A DNA stretch of 64,000 bases from Marinicellulosiphila megalodicopiae (lineage in GTDB: Bacteria; Pseudomonadota; Gammaproteobacteria; Pseudomonadales; Natronospirillaceae), in assembly GCF_045862395.1 (NCBI RefSeq), contig NZ_AP023087.1, positions 2,046,001-2,110,000 on the forward strand, written 5' to 3'. The translations under genes and the position numbers were made by a program. Position 1 is the first letter of the stretch, and each line of letters starts with the position of its first letter. The notes beneath the pieces were generated by a model. It did not search any database and was not told where the DNA came from. It saw only the letters and a list, made by a program, of their open reading frames with translations. Of this stretch, positions 18,718 to 27,710 are shown one piece after another.

Positions 18718-19984
18718 GGCATCGTCTTTTAATCGAAGAAAATTTCTTATCAATTCTATCAAAGGTACATCTGCGGGTATTGCCGCGGTAAATGCTCCTT
18801 ATGTCTTTGCAAAATCAAAAACCACATTACGTGTAATGGGTACCCATGTAACATTGCAAGAAGAAATTCGTAAACAAGCTATGAGTGATTTAGGGATTAA
18901 TCTTGTGTTTGAAGCAAGAGGCGAATCAGAGTTGTTGCAAAAAGCTACAACTCAACCAGAAGGATTTGATCTTTATGAGCAGTGGTCAGATAGTATTAAA
19001 ACACTTTGGCAGGCAGATGCCATTCAGCCCATTGAAACGAATAGGCTCAAGTATTGGAATGAGATTAATGATATTTCAAAAAAAGGTCGAATTATACAGG
19101 AGGCATCAATTGGCAAAGGTGATGCCCCTTACAAAATTTTAAATATACAACAAGATGGTGAATTAGGTTCAAAGTTCACAGGCAAAATCAGCTTTTTGCC
19201 TTATGTACATAATGTAGATTCCTTCGGTTACAACACCGATATCGTCCCTGTTGGGGTGCCGTACGAAACTGAAAGCTGGGCTTGGTTATTAGATGAAAAA
19301 TGGTCTGGAAAAGTTGGAATTATTAATGCGCCCACTATTGGATTGTTCGATTTGGCTTTGGCAGCACAGGCAAAAGGATTAATAAATTTTGTTGATATTG
19401 GCAATATGAGTATTGTTGAAATTGACAAACTTTTTGAAATTTTACTGCAATATAAAAAAAGAGGGCATTTTTCAGGTTTTTGGAATTCAGTGCCTCAATC
19501 CGTTGATTTTATGACCACTAAACGAGTAGTTATTGAAAGTATGTTTTCTCCTGGTGTCTCTGCTGCAAATGGCTTGGGGACACCAGTAGCATATGCTGCC
19601 CCTAAAGAAGGGTATCGTGCATGGCATGGTGTGATGTGTATGTCAAAAGCCTGTGATGGTCAGGTTAAAGATGCTGCTTATGATTATATGAATTGGTGGT
19701 TAAGTGGGTGGCCAGGGGCCTTTATTGCTCGTCAAGGGTACTATATTTCTAATCCACAGCGGTCCAAGCCATTATTAACGACTAATGAATGGGGGTATTG
19801 GTATGAAGGAAAGGCAACAAATATTGCACTTCGAGGAACTGATGGAAGTATATCAGTGCCTGCAGGCGCAGTAAGAAGAGGTGGCTCCTATATAGATCGA
19901 TTCAATAATGTCGCAGTATGGAATACAGTAATGGATAACTATGACTATACATTGCAAAAATGGTATGAGTTTTTGGTGGCTTAA
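18716..19984 (+). CDS. Extracellular solute-binding protein, PotD-like, Tat-exported
   Basis: This 422-residue protein has a Tat-type leader (NRRKFLINS, then a hydrophobic stretch to about residue 33). The body has the layout of polyamine-type family 1 binding proteins: DLYEQWSDS, YVHNVDSFGYN, ESWAWLLDEKWSGKVG and NWWLSGWPG. I chose ATG 18716, which has AAGG eight bases upstream; a TTG 14 codons earlier lies inside the tandem repeat. It ends two bases before a sensor kinase gene, and no permease or ATPase genes follow. That suggests a sensory binding protein feeding the kinase, as in TorT/TorS-type pairs. This is inference from context. Confidence 0.8.
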   Translation: MASSFNRRKFLINSIKGTSAGIAAVNAPYVFAKSKTTLRVMGTHVTLQEEIRKQAMSDLGINLVFEARGESELLQKATTQPEGFDLYEQWSDSIKTLWQADAIQPIETNRLKYWNEINDISKKGRIIQEASIGKGDAPYKILNIQQDGELGSKFTGKISFLPYVHNVDSFGYNTDIVPVGVPYETESWAWLLDEKWSGKVGIINAPTIGLFDLALAAQAKGLINFVDIGNMSIVEIDKLFEILLQYKKRGHFSGFWNSVPQSVDFMTTKRVVIESMFSPGVSAANGLGTPVAYAAPKEGYRAWHGVMCMSKACDGQVKDAAYDYMNWWLSGWPGAFIARQGYYISNPQRSKPLLTTNEWGYWYEGKATNIALRGTDGSISVPAGAVRRGGSYIDRFNNVAVWNTVMDNYDYTLQKWYEFLVA

Positions 19985-19986
19985 GT

Positions 19987-22395
19987 ATGGATATTAAAAA
20001 GAATGCATCTTTATTTAATTTAAGTATTAGGCGAAGAATAATAGTTAGCTTTGTATTGCTTTTTTGTGCGAGTTTTTCGGTGACGGTTTATAATTTATCG
20101 GGAATGACTGAAATTCGACAACTGTTTAATGATTTTAGAAAAGTCAGCTCAGGAACCAGCTTAATGTTAAAGGTTGATAATAATATTTCAGAATTACAAC
20201 GAAATATTCTTATATACAGCCATACACAAAATAAAACCGTTATCTCTCAAATAATTGATATTCATCTGGAGTTGCTTGCTGATATTGACAAGTTGAGTCA
20301 AGAATACCCAGAAAAAATTAAAACCCCTGATTCACTTTTACTGCAATTTCAAAAAGGTGCGTCTCAATTTTCAGAAAAAATAGAGTCATTGCAACAACAA
20401 CGAGTGAGTCGCGATCAGTTAGTGGAAGTGGATTTGCTGACTAAAATGGATTCTTTGGATCGAACATTTACTCAGTTAGAAATTATTGAAAGTATTAAAG
20501 GTGATGATGAAATTTTTGATCAAGTTACCCAAGCGAAGTTAAGTCTATTACAAACTGAGTTGTATATAGTTCAATATTTTGTCAATAAAAAAGCAGAATA
20601 TAAATCGTTGATTGGGAAAAATATTAAGCAAACTAAATTAGTATTAAATGAAATTAAAGTATCAAATAATGTTAAAGACGTTCAAGTAAAAATCGAAATG
20701 ATTGGTGAATTATTAGATGATGTGAATAAAATATTTAAAAAATCTGCTCAAGCAGAGCGAAATTATTTATTTTTAGTTAATGTGGTTATTGCTGGTGAAA
20801 CCTCAGAATTAAGGATTTTGGCAGATAAATTAACCGATGAATTTTTAAAGGATGAAAAAAATGTGTTTGAAATTACAGATCAAGAATTATCATTTATCCA
20901 AAAAATATTATTAATAACCTCTGGTGCAGGTGCTTGTTTTGTTTTGTTTGTAGCAATTGTGACAGGAAGATCCATTAGTGAGCCTTTAAAATCCATTACT
21001 CAAATATTTGAAAAATTAGTCAGAGGTGAAAGTGTGGATCAAGTGCCAGGTTTTGATCGTAAAGATGAAATCGGGACCCTTGCCCAAGCTGCCAATGTGT
21101 TTCGAGCAAAGAACGAACAAACTAAATTGTTGTTAGAAAAATCTGAAATTGATAAACAGGAGTTGAGAAAAAGTGAAAAAGCGCTTCAATTGGCGGTTGT
21201 TACTGCAGAAAATGCGAATCAAGCAAAAAGTGAATTTCTTGCAAATATGAGTCACGAAATTAGAACGCCAATGAATGGCGTGATTGGTATGACAAATATT
21301 TTATTAGGTACAAAATTAGATTCAAAACAAACCACTTATACTAATACGGTTAAAAATAGTGCAGAAGCCTTGCTTGCAATCATTAACGATATTTTAGATT
21401 TTTCTAAAGTGGAAGCGGGTATGTTAAATATTGAAAACATTGAATTTAATTTATCGCAACTAATTGATGAGGTCGGAAGCACTTGTTTTTATCGGGCAGA
21501 GGAGAAAGGATTAGCTTTAAATTATTTCGATAATACAAACTATGATAAATGGTTATATGGTGATCCAGGAAGAATTCGCCAGGTTTTGAATAATTTAATT
21601 TCCAATTCTATTAAATTTACCGAGAAAGGAAGTGTCACAATTCGATGTTTACTAGAAGATGTTGAGCATCATCACTCTCATATACGAATTGAAGTTTCAG
21701 ATACTGGAATTGGATTAAGTGATGATCAAAAAATGAATTTATTTGAAAGATTTAGCCAAGCTGATGGGTCCACAACACGAAAATATGGTGGAACAGGATT
21801 AGGGTTGGCAATCAGTAAGCATCTTATTGAATTAATGGGGGGAGAAATTGGAATTAGCAGTACTCTTGGTAAAGGCTCAACATTTTGGTTCACATTATTG
21901 TTAGAAAAATCGACTCATACACATCGTAATACTAAAACTGAAGAAAAAAACTCAACCGATGTACTTCTGGAAAACATTGATTTAAATTCCGATATATATT
22001 CAGCTAAAGTGCTTGTGGTTGAAGATAATTTTACGAATCAAATGGTTGCACAATGTATGTTAGAAGAGTTTGGAATTGTGCCAGATATTGCAGAAAATGG
22101 GCAAGAAGCGCTCGATGCAATGAGTGAAGTTCAATATGATATAGTCTTCATGGATTGTCAGATGCCAGTGATGGATGGTTATCAAGCAAGTCGTACTATT
22201 CGAAACCCAGAATCAAAGGCATATAACAAAGATATTATTATAGTGGCGATGACAGCCAATACTATGGAGGGTGATAGGGAGAGGTGTTTGGATGCTGGGA
22301 TGAATGACTTTATTCCAAAACCGGTTGTCAAGGAGCACCTTAAAGGGGTGCTTAATAAATGGTGTCACTCTAATAAAGTAAAACCAACCCTTTAA
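19987..22395 (+). CDS. Hybrid histidine kinase (HAMP, HisKA, HATPase, receiver)
   Basis: This 802-residue inner-membrane kinase has one membrane segment at about residues 18-38 and a long helical periplasmic region (about 40-300). A second membrane segment lies at 306-327 and HAMP at about 328-380. The HisKA domain has H423 in MSHEIRTP, the HATPase has N-box RQVLNNLISNSIKFTE (531-546), DTGIGL and GGTGLGLAIS. A receiver domain follows with D723 as phospho-acceptor and K778. There is no Hpt domain and no response regulator next to it, so the output partner is elsewhere or the internal receiver gates the kinase. The gene directly follows a binding-protein gene, which probably supplies the signal. 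Confidence 0.93.
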   Translation: MDIKKNASLFNLSIRRRIIVSFVLLFCASFSVTVYNLSGMTEIRQLFNDFRKVSSGTSLMLKVDNNISELQRNILIYSHTQNKTVISQIIDIHLELLADIDKLSQEYPEKIKTPDSLLLQFQKGASQFSEKIESLQQQRVSRDQLVEVDLLTKMDSLDRTFTQLEIIESIKGDDEIFDQVTQAKLSLLQTELYIVQYFVNKKAEYKSLIGKNIKQTKLVLNEIKVSNNVKDVQVKIEMIGELLDDVNKIFKKSAQAERNYLFLVNVVIAGETSELRILADKLTDEFLKDEKNVFEITDQELSFIQKILLITSGAGACFVLFVAIVTGRSISEPLKSITQIFEKLVRGESVDQVPGFDRKDEIGTLAQAANVFRAKNEQTKLLLEKSEIDKQELRKSEKALQLAVVTAENANQAKSEFLANMSHEIRTPMNGVIGMTNILLGTKLDSKQTTYTNTVKNSAEALLAIINDILDFSKVEAGMLNIENIEFNLSQLIDEVGSTCFYRAEEKGLALNYFDNTNYDKWLYGDPGRIRQVLNNLISNSIKFTEKGSVTIRCLLEDVEHHHSHIRIEVSDTGIGLSDDQKMNLFERFSQADGSTTRKYGGTGLGLAISKHLIELMGGEIGISSTLGKGSTFWFTLLLEKSTHTHRNTKTEEKNSTDVLLENIDLNSDIYSAKVLVVEDNFTNQMVAQCMLEEFGIVPDIAENGQEALDAMSEVQYDIVFMDCQMPVMDGYQASRTIRNPESKAYNKDIIIVAMTANTMEGDRERCLDAGMNDFIPKPVVKEHLKGVLNKWCHSNKVKPTL

Positions 22396-22404
22396 TTTAA
22401 AGGG
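22388..22404. terminator. Possible weak terminator between convergent genes
   Basis: A perfect palindrome CCCTTTAA-T-TTAAAGGG overlaps the stop codon of the kinase gene. The loop is too short and no long T run follows, so termination is uncertain. Confidence 0.3.
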
Positions 22405-22418
22405 CTGAAGGTGAGTGT

Positions 22419-24995
22419 TTACCAATAGTATGGAGGTTTGATGGTGATGTCATTAACGTTATTTAATCCTGTGCTGTTATCATCGACTAATCCGTAGTAC
22501 CAGCCACTGTTTTTGTTTTGTGAGTAATATTCAATATCGCCAATAAATCCTGCAGTACCTGAAATACCTCCTCCTGGAAACCAGCCCATTGGGTACATTG
22601 TGGTTAATAAAGTTGCGTTGTCCAAAACATTAAAATTTGCCGCGCCATGGTGTGGATTGCTTGCTACTCCTACAATTGAAAGTGCACCTACTGTTGCATT
22701 GTCACCAATTTCACCATTAATGATCGTTGCGTGATCTTTGATGATAGCGTTTGCTCCAATTTGTCCTCCTAATACTTTTGCATATTGACCTACATATGCC
22801 GTGGCTGGAGTATTTGGTGTTGCGCATCCGTTACCATTTCCATGTCGTTGTGTGCCAGCAGGGCATTGTTCTAATTGGCCATCACTAAACCCTTTAGGCC
22901 AGGCGTTCTCAAATTCAACTAAATATGGATAGCGGTAAATGCTAGGATAAGCAGTGCCGTCAAAAGGCTGATTCCACTGGATTTTTTGATATTCAGTTGG
23001 GGTGGCAACGACAACTAAAAATAATCGCTCTCCAGGGGTAAAGCAAAATTGCATTTGACCTTCGTTTGAAGTTTGCAATTCACTGTAACGTGCAGTATCT
23101 AAATTTTGGTTGGTTGCAACCACTGCCCAGCGCCAGCCTGAATTGGCATTTTGTTGTTCAATTCCTTTAAAATGAATGGAAATGTCAGTTTCACCTGATT
23201 CTGGTATCAATTCAATTACGTTATATCCAAGTCGTTGAGGCGCCCAATGATAAGGTGATTGAAATCGACGATTTTGTTGCCAATTATTGTCTAATGATTC
23301 AAGTTGGGTTAAACGTAAACGTCGTTGAGAATAGTTGCTTTGCGTGTCATCAATAGCGCCATAATTACTTCGATAAATGGCGCCTTGATTAATGCCGTCA
23401 GGACTTTGGTAATCCCAAATAACGTTTTGCATGGCAAATTGCGCAAACTCATCGTTGAACCTTGCTATATCCCAGCCTTGCTGATACATCAGTTTTTGCC
23501 AAATATCTCGTTGTCCCACAGGGGCGGATTTTTGCCATATATCGTTCACAGCCGCTGGACAATAAGCGTCTTTTATATATTCAAAAAATTGCCAGTTACA
23601 GTATCGGTTACGAGTGTTGCCGTAATGTAAGTGGGTGCTGTTTGCAAGCATTTCTGAACAATGCACTTCATCGGGCCATATTTGATGTGGCGCCCAATTT
23701 GCGTGACTTTCATATGCCCAGCAGGACACACCGCCGCATTCTTTGATCCCATCTGATAGTATTTGTACGCCATGGACAAATTCATGAGCAAGGCCCCATT
23801 TATCTGCTGAAGCGCCAGACCCTATCCACATGCCTGCATAGGTTTTTCCATCACGTACCCAAATGCTTGCCTCCAAACCTTTTTTATCATCAAAGTGAAC
23901 CGTTGCTTTGTATTTTTCAGCTGAATGACAAAATGGTGGCTCCATATTGATTGGCTCTGAAAAATATTGTGACCAAATAAACTCTAAATTTTCAAGGGCT
24001 AATTGTACTTGAGCATCAGTGACGGTTGAAATATTGACGCCACGATCTAAGTGGGCTTGAGTGATGCTGTTTTCGTCATGCCAATACACCGCAAAGTGTT
24101 CGCTTTCTGCGCGAAAAGGTCGATCTTGATCACCTGTCGTCCCAATAGGTCTTAAGTATTCTCCATCAATACAGCTTACTGTTGCCTCGCAGATTTGAGC
24201 GCGTTTTGGCATGGATGGATCAATCGAGCAAGCGGTGCTTATATCTGTTTCAGTATCCGTTCCTGTAATAGTGGCAGTTATAGTATTTGTTTGAGTGTTG
24301 GTATCGATTGTAGTTGAAGTTGTAGTTGAAGTTGTGCCATCAGTTACAGAATTTGTTTGAGTTTGAGTTTGAGTGTTGCAATCTAGTGATTCTAAATTAA
24401 CGTTCATTAAACCCGTGCTGGAGATTTTAATTTCATCAATATTTGGTAAGCCTGATTCATTATTTGCTTGCAAAGTGATTTCATAGTTGCCTGATGAGGT
24501 GGCTTCAAAATTTAAAGTTTCAGTTTGCCATACAGTCCAATCATTATTGGCTGCAAACACTGCATTTTTGCTTTGTCCCGCAAGTGTGATGTATGAAGGT
24601 CTTTCTAAATTTGATCCATTACCAAATCGTATGGTGACTACTAAGCTCTGCCTTGATTCAATATGTATTTTCCAAGTAAACGCTGCACCATTTTCATTAG
24701 GACTATTTAATGCACCTGTACCATTTGGTGAATACTTGGTTTCAATGAATTGCTCATAATCACAAGCATGAACATTGCTTTCATCTAATATCAACTCTGA
24801 CGGTGTATTTTGTTCAGTTTGAGTGTTTGTAGTGATTTCAGATTCTGTTTGTGTGAGGGTGTCGGTGGAGGTATCCAGTTCCGCTGTCGTGGTTGATTGA
24901 TTCGTATTACTGATTGAATCCAATTCATTTGGTTTTGTTAAATCACAGCTTAAGATTGCAAGGGTTAATATCAAAGGTAAGTAAGGAAGTCGCAT
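22419..24995 (-). CDS. Lipoprotein zincin with CBM-like domain and Thr-rich linkers (DUF6055-like)
   Basis: This 858-residue predicted lipoprotein starts at 24995, where GGAG lies six bases upstream; an upstream in-frame TTG is weaker. The lipobox ends at C17 (AILSC). A Thr-rich linker (about residues 30-65) leads to a beta-rich domain (about 80-195) resembling a carbohydrate-binding module, then a second TQTQT/TSTTT linker (205-255). The catalytic-like part carries HEFVH (H404, E405, H408) and E429 in YESHANW, a gluzincin-type ligand set. Many cysteines fit an exported protein. The C-terminus has hexapeptide-like repeats (IGANAI, IGDNATV). The DUF6055 label is a tentative recognition; the substrate is unknown. 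Confidence 0.68.
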   Translation of the reverse strand: MRLPYLPLILTLAILSCDLTKPNELDSISNTNQSTTTAELDTSTDTLTQTESEITTNTQTEQNTPSELILDESNVHACDYEQFIETKYSPNGTGALNSPNENGAAFTWKIHIESRQSLVVTIRFGNGSNLERPSYITLAGQSKNAVFAANNDWTVWQTETLNFEATSSGNYEITLQANNESGLPNIDEIKISSTGLMNVNLESLDCNTQTQTQTNSVTDGTTSTTTSTTIDTNTQTNTITATITGTDTETDISTACSIDPSMPKRAQICEATVSCIDGEYLRPIGTTGDQDRPFRAESEHFAVYWHDENSITQAHLDRGVNISTVTDAQVQLALENLEFIWSQYFSEPINMEPPFCHSAEKYKATVHFDDKKGLEASIWVRDGKTYAGMWIGSGASADKWGLAHEFVHGVQILSDGIKECGGVSCWAYESHANWAPHQIWPDEVHCSEMLANSTHLHYGNTRNRYCNWQFFEYIKDAYCPAAVNDIWQKSAPVGQRDIWQKLMYQQGWDIARFNDEFAQFAMQNVIWDYQSPDGINQGAIYRSNYGAIDDTQSNYSQRRLRLTQLESLDNNWQQNRRFQSPYHWAPQRLGYNVIELIPESGETDISIHFKGIEQQNANSGWRWAVVATNQNLDTARYSELQTSNEGQMQFCFTPGERLFLVVVATPTEYQKIQWNQPFDGTAYPSIYRYPYLVEFENAWPKGFSDGQLEQCPAGTQRHGNGNGCATPNTPATAYVGQYAKVLGGQIGANAIIKDHATIINGEIGDNATVGALSIVGVASNPHHGAANFNVLDNATLLTTMYPMGWFPGGGISGTAGFIGDIEYYSQNKNSGWYYGLVDDNSTGLNNVNDITIKPPYYW

Positions 24996-25297
24996 GGTAT
25001 GCTCCAAAAATTGTTATTGAAATTATATTGAAATTACAATTTAAAACTGTGAGGTAACATCCAAGTAACAAATGTGGTTATTTATACCGAATTTGTAATT
25101 TTATGAAAAACTCTGAAAACCATATTTGCTGACTTTAAAATAGAAAACAATTTTTGAAAAAAATCTAAAGGAGTTAACACTTTAGCAATATTGCCTTTTG
25201 TATCGTTGAGTAATCAGATCGTGAATTGAATGGCATAAAGAGTGGATTGTGCGTATAATTCGCGCGATTTTATTTCTGTCAAACCTATAGGTATTTT
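24996..25297. other. Divergent intergenic region before ndk
   Basis: About 300 bp separate the minus-strand zincin gene from ndk. No gene is supported. The right part contains the likely ndk promoter (-10 at 25254-25259). Confidence 0.6.
25231..25259 (+). promoter_or_regulatory. Predicted ndk promoter
   Basis: A perfect -10 hexamer TATAAT at 25254-25259 lies 39 bp before the start codon. The 17-bp-spaced -35 would be TGGCAT, which is weak. The call rests mainly on the -10. Confidence 0.5.
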
Positions 25298-25720
25298 ATG
25301 TCAATTGAACGTACTTTTTCTATCGTAAAACCTGATGCAATCAAGCGTCAGCTATTTGGTCAAATCGAAGCGACAATTGAGTCTAAAGGCTTAAAAATCA
25401 TTGCGGGTAAATTTTTACAATTAAGTCAAGAGCAAGCTGAAGGGTTTTATGCTGAACACGAAGGTCGTGAATTTTACGCTCCTTTAGTTGAATATATGAC
25501 AAGTGGTCCAGTGTTTGTGCAAATATTAGAAGGCGAAAATGCCATTACTGCATACCGTGAATTAATGGGCACAACCAATCCAGAAACAGCCGCTGAAGGC
25601 ACCATTCGTAAATTGTTTGCTGTTTCTATGCGCGAAAATTCAGTGCACGGTTCTGATTCTCAAGAATCCGCAACTCGTGAAATAGAATATTTTTTCCAAC
25701 CTTCTGAGATCTGTGCCTAA
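25298..25720 (+). CDS. ndk: Nucleoside diphosphate kinase
   Basis: This enzyme passes phosphate from NTPs to NDPs through a phosphohistidine. The 140-residue protein opens with ERTFSIVKPDA, and the active-site histidine is H117 in NSVHGSDS, at the same number as in E. coli. It heads the run ndk-rlmN-pilW-ispG-hisS-yfgM-bamB-der. A TATAAT box upstream suggests its own promoter, and rlmN starts five bases after it ends. Confidence 0.98.
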   Translation: MSIERTFSIVKPDAIKRQLFGQIEATIESKGLKIIAGKFLQLSQEQAEGFYAEHEGREFYAPLVEYMTSGPVFVQILEGENAITAYRELMGTTNPETAAEGTIRKLFAVSMRENSVHGSDSQESATREIEYFFQPSEICA

Positions 25721-25725
25721 TCCTT

Positions 25726-26874
25726 ATGAATGATGTCATTATATCAAGCGCTAAAACGAACCTTCTGGGGATGACGCTTCCTCAATTACAATCATATTTT
25801 ATTGATGAACTTGGCGAAAAGAAATTTCGTGGGGCGCAAATCATGAAATGGATTCATCAACGTGGGGTTGATAATTTTGATGATATGACCGATCTATCCA
25901 AAGCATTGCGTGAAAAATTAAAAAACCATGCTGACATTATTTACCCTGAAGTCTTGGTTCAAAAAGAGTCTGTTGACGGAACGCGTAAATGGGTCATGAA
26001 AATGGATGGTGGCAATTCCGTTGAAACCGTTTTTATTCCTGAAGGTGATCGTGGTACGTTATGTGTGTCTTCACAAATTGGTTGTTCGTTAGATTGTTCA
26101 TTTTGTTCGACAGGCAAGCAGGGGTTTAATCGAGATTTAACCAGTGCTGAAATTATTGCGCAGGTTTGGGTGGCCGCTAAAAGCTTTGATATTCCAGGTC
26201 AAGACCGTAAACGTCGTGTGACTAACGTTGTGATGATGGGGATGGGCGAACCTTTAATGAATTTTCAGCCTGTAATGGATGCCATCAATATTATGATGGA
26301 GGACAATGCATACTGTATTTCTAAACGTCGTGTCACATTAAGTACATCAGGTGTGGTGCCTAATATTGATAAAATGGCAGGATTAACTGATGTGTCATTG
26401 GCTATTTCGTTACATGCGCCTAATGATGAATTACGTAATCAATTGGTTCCTATTAATCGTAAGTATAATATTGCGATGTTGTTGGAGTCTTGTGCAAACT
26501 ATTTGCAACATTTGCCAGACAAGCGAGTCATTACCATTGAATACACATTGATCAGCGAAATAAATGATGAGCAAGAGCATGCGCATCAGTTGGCAGAATT
26601 ATTAAAAGACACACCATGTAAATTGAATTTAATTCCGTTTAATCCATTTCCAAACTCTGGGTATAAACGACCAAGTAATAATCGTATTCATCGCTTCAAA
26701 GATATAATGCATGAAGCAGGATACAATGTGACGGTTCGTAAAACTCGCGGAGATGATATAGATGCAGCTTGCGGGCAGTTAGTTGGTCAATTTGATGACC
26801 GAACAAAACGAAGCGTGAAATTTGTTGATGCAGTGGCTAACGGTCAAACCGCCAGTCAAATTGCCCATAAATAA
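25726..26874 (+). CDS. rlmN: Dual-specificity 23S rRNA/tRNA adenine-C2 methyltransferase
   Basis: This radical SAM enzyme methylates A2503 of 23S rRNA and A37 of some tRNAs. It has 382 residues. The cluster motif CSLDCSFC gives C120, C124 and C127, and the late cysteine in DAACGQL is the mechanistic Cys that forms the methyl intermediate. The neighbours ndk upstream and pilW downstream are the usual ones. Confidence 0.97.
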   Translation: MNDVIISSAKTNLLGMTLPQLQSYFIDELGEKKFRGAQIMKWIHQRGVDNFDDMTDLSKALREKLKNHADIIYPEVLVQKESVDGTRKWVMKMDGGNSVETVFIPEGDRGTLCVSSQIGCSLDCSFCSTGKQGFNRDLTSAEIIAQVWVAAKSFDIPGQDRKRRVTNVVMMGMGEPLMNFQPVMDAINIMMEDNAYCISKRRVTLSTSGVVPNIDKMAGLTDVSLAISLHAPNDELRNQLVPINRKYNIAMLLESCANYLQHLPDKRVITIEYTLISEINDEQEHAHQLAELLKDTPCKLNLIPFNPFPNSGYKRPSNNRIHRFKDIMHEAGYNVTVRKTRGDDIDAACGQLVGQFDDRTKRSVKFVDAVANGQTASQIAHK

Positions 26875-26885
26875 TAGGAAACATC

Positions 26886-27689
26886 ATGAATAAATTTATC
26901 GTAATGAGTTTTTGTTGTGTATTGAGTGTCACCTTAGCAGGTTGTTATGCTCCAGTGAATAAATCAGGCGGAAAAGCCCTGGTTTATGAAACACCGAGAT
27001 CCGAATCTCAAAAAGCGGCGGATAATTATATTGCATTGGCTTTTCAATATATTAATGCAGGTCAATTAGGAACTGCGCGTTCAAAATTGGATCAAGCGAA
27101 AAACTTTGATTCTACTAATCCAAAGGCTTATTTAGGTTATGCGTTAATCTATGATCAAGAGCAAGAAACTCGATTAGCTGAAGAAAACTTTAATAAAGCG
27201 GCAGCGCATGGCGGTGGGGCAGAAGTGTCGATGTATCATGCTTTGTTTTTATATAACCAAGCTCGATTTACTCAGGCCCAGGTGCATTTTGATAAATGCA
27301 TCAATGATGCAACGTTTGATAAGCGTGCATTATGTTTTGAATTGGCGGGTTTTAACCAAATGCGATTGAATAATCCACAAAAAGCCATTGCTTCATTTAT
27401 TAAAGCCACACAGATTAATCCTAATATGCCTGTTTCTTATTTGTCTTTGGCTAATTTGTATATTCAAAGTGGTGAAAATAAATTAGGTTACGATGCCTTC
27501 AAACAATACGATCAAATGGCTATTTATATTGAATCTGTTAATCATACCGCTCAGTCTCTTTGGATCGGTATTCAATTAGCAAGTGCAGTAGGTGAAAAAA
27601 GTGAAGTATTAACGTTTGCTAATAAATTAAATAAGCAATTTCCAGGAAGTGAAGAAGTGAAATTGTATAATGCTTGGTTGCAAAATTAA
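26886..27689 (+). CDS. pilW: Type IV pilus biogenesis/stability lipoprotein with TPRs
   Basis: This 267-residue lipoprotein has its lipobox ending at C20 (LAGC), followed by tandem TPR repeats (about residues 45-205; for example NPKAYLGYALIYDQ and NPNMPVSYLSLANLY). This is the PilW/PilF pilotin, which places the PilQ secretin in the outer membrane. The position between rlmN and ispG is standard. The rodZ gene that normally separates pilW from ispG is absent: ispG begins 21 bp after pilW ends. Confidence 0.9.
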   Translation: MNKFIVMSFCCVLSVTLAGCYAPVNKSGGKALVYETPRSESQKAADNYIALAFQYINAGQLGTARSKLDQAKNFDSTNPKAYLGYALIYDQEQETRLAEENFNKAAAHGGGAEVSMYHALFLYNQARFTQAQVHFDKCINDATFDKRALCFELAGFNQMRLNNPQKAIASFIKATQINPNMPVSYLSLANLYIQSGENKLGYDAFKQYDQMAIYIESVNHTAQSLWIGIQLASAVGEKSEVLTFANKLNKQFPGSEEVKLYNAWLQN

Positions 27690-27710
27690 GTGGTGCGAGT
27701 GAATAAATAG

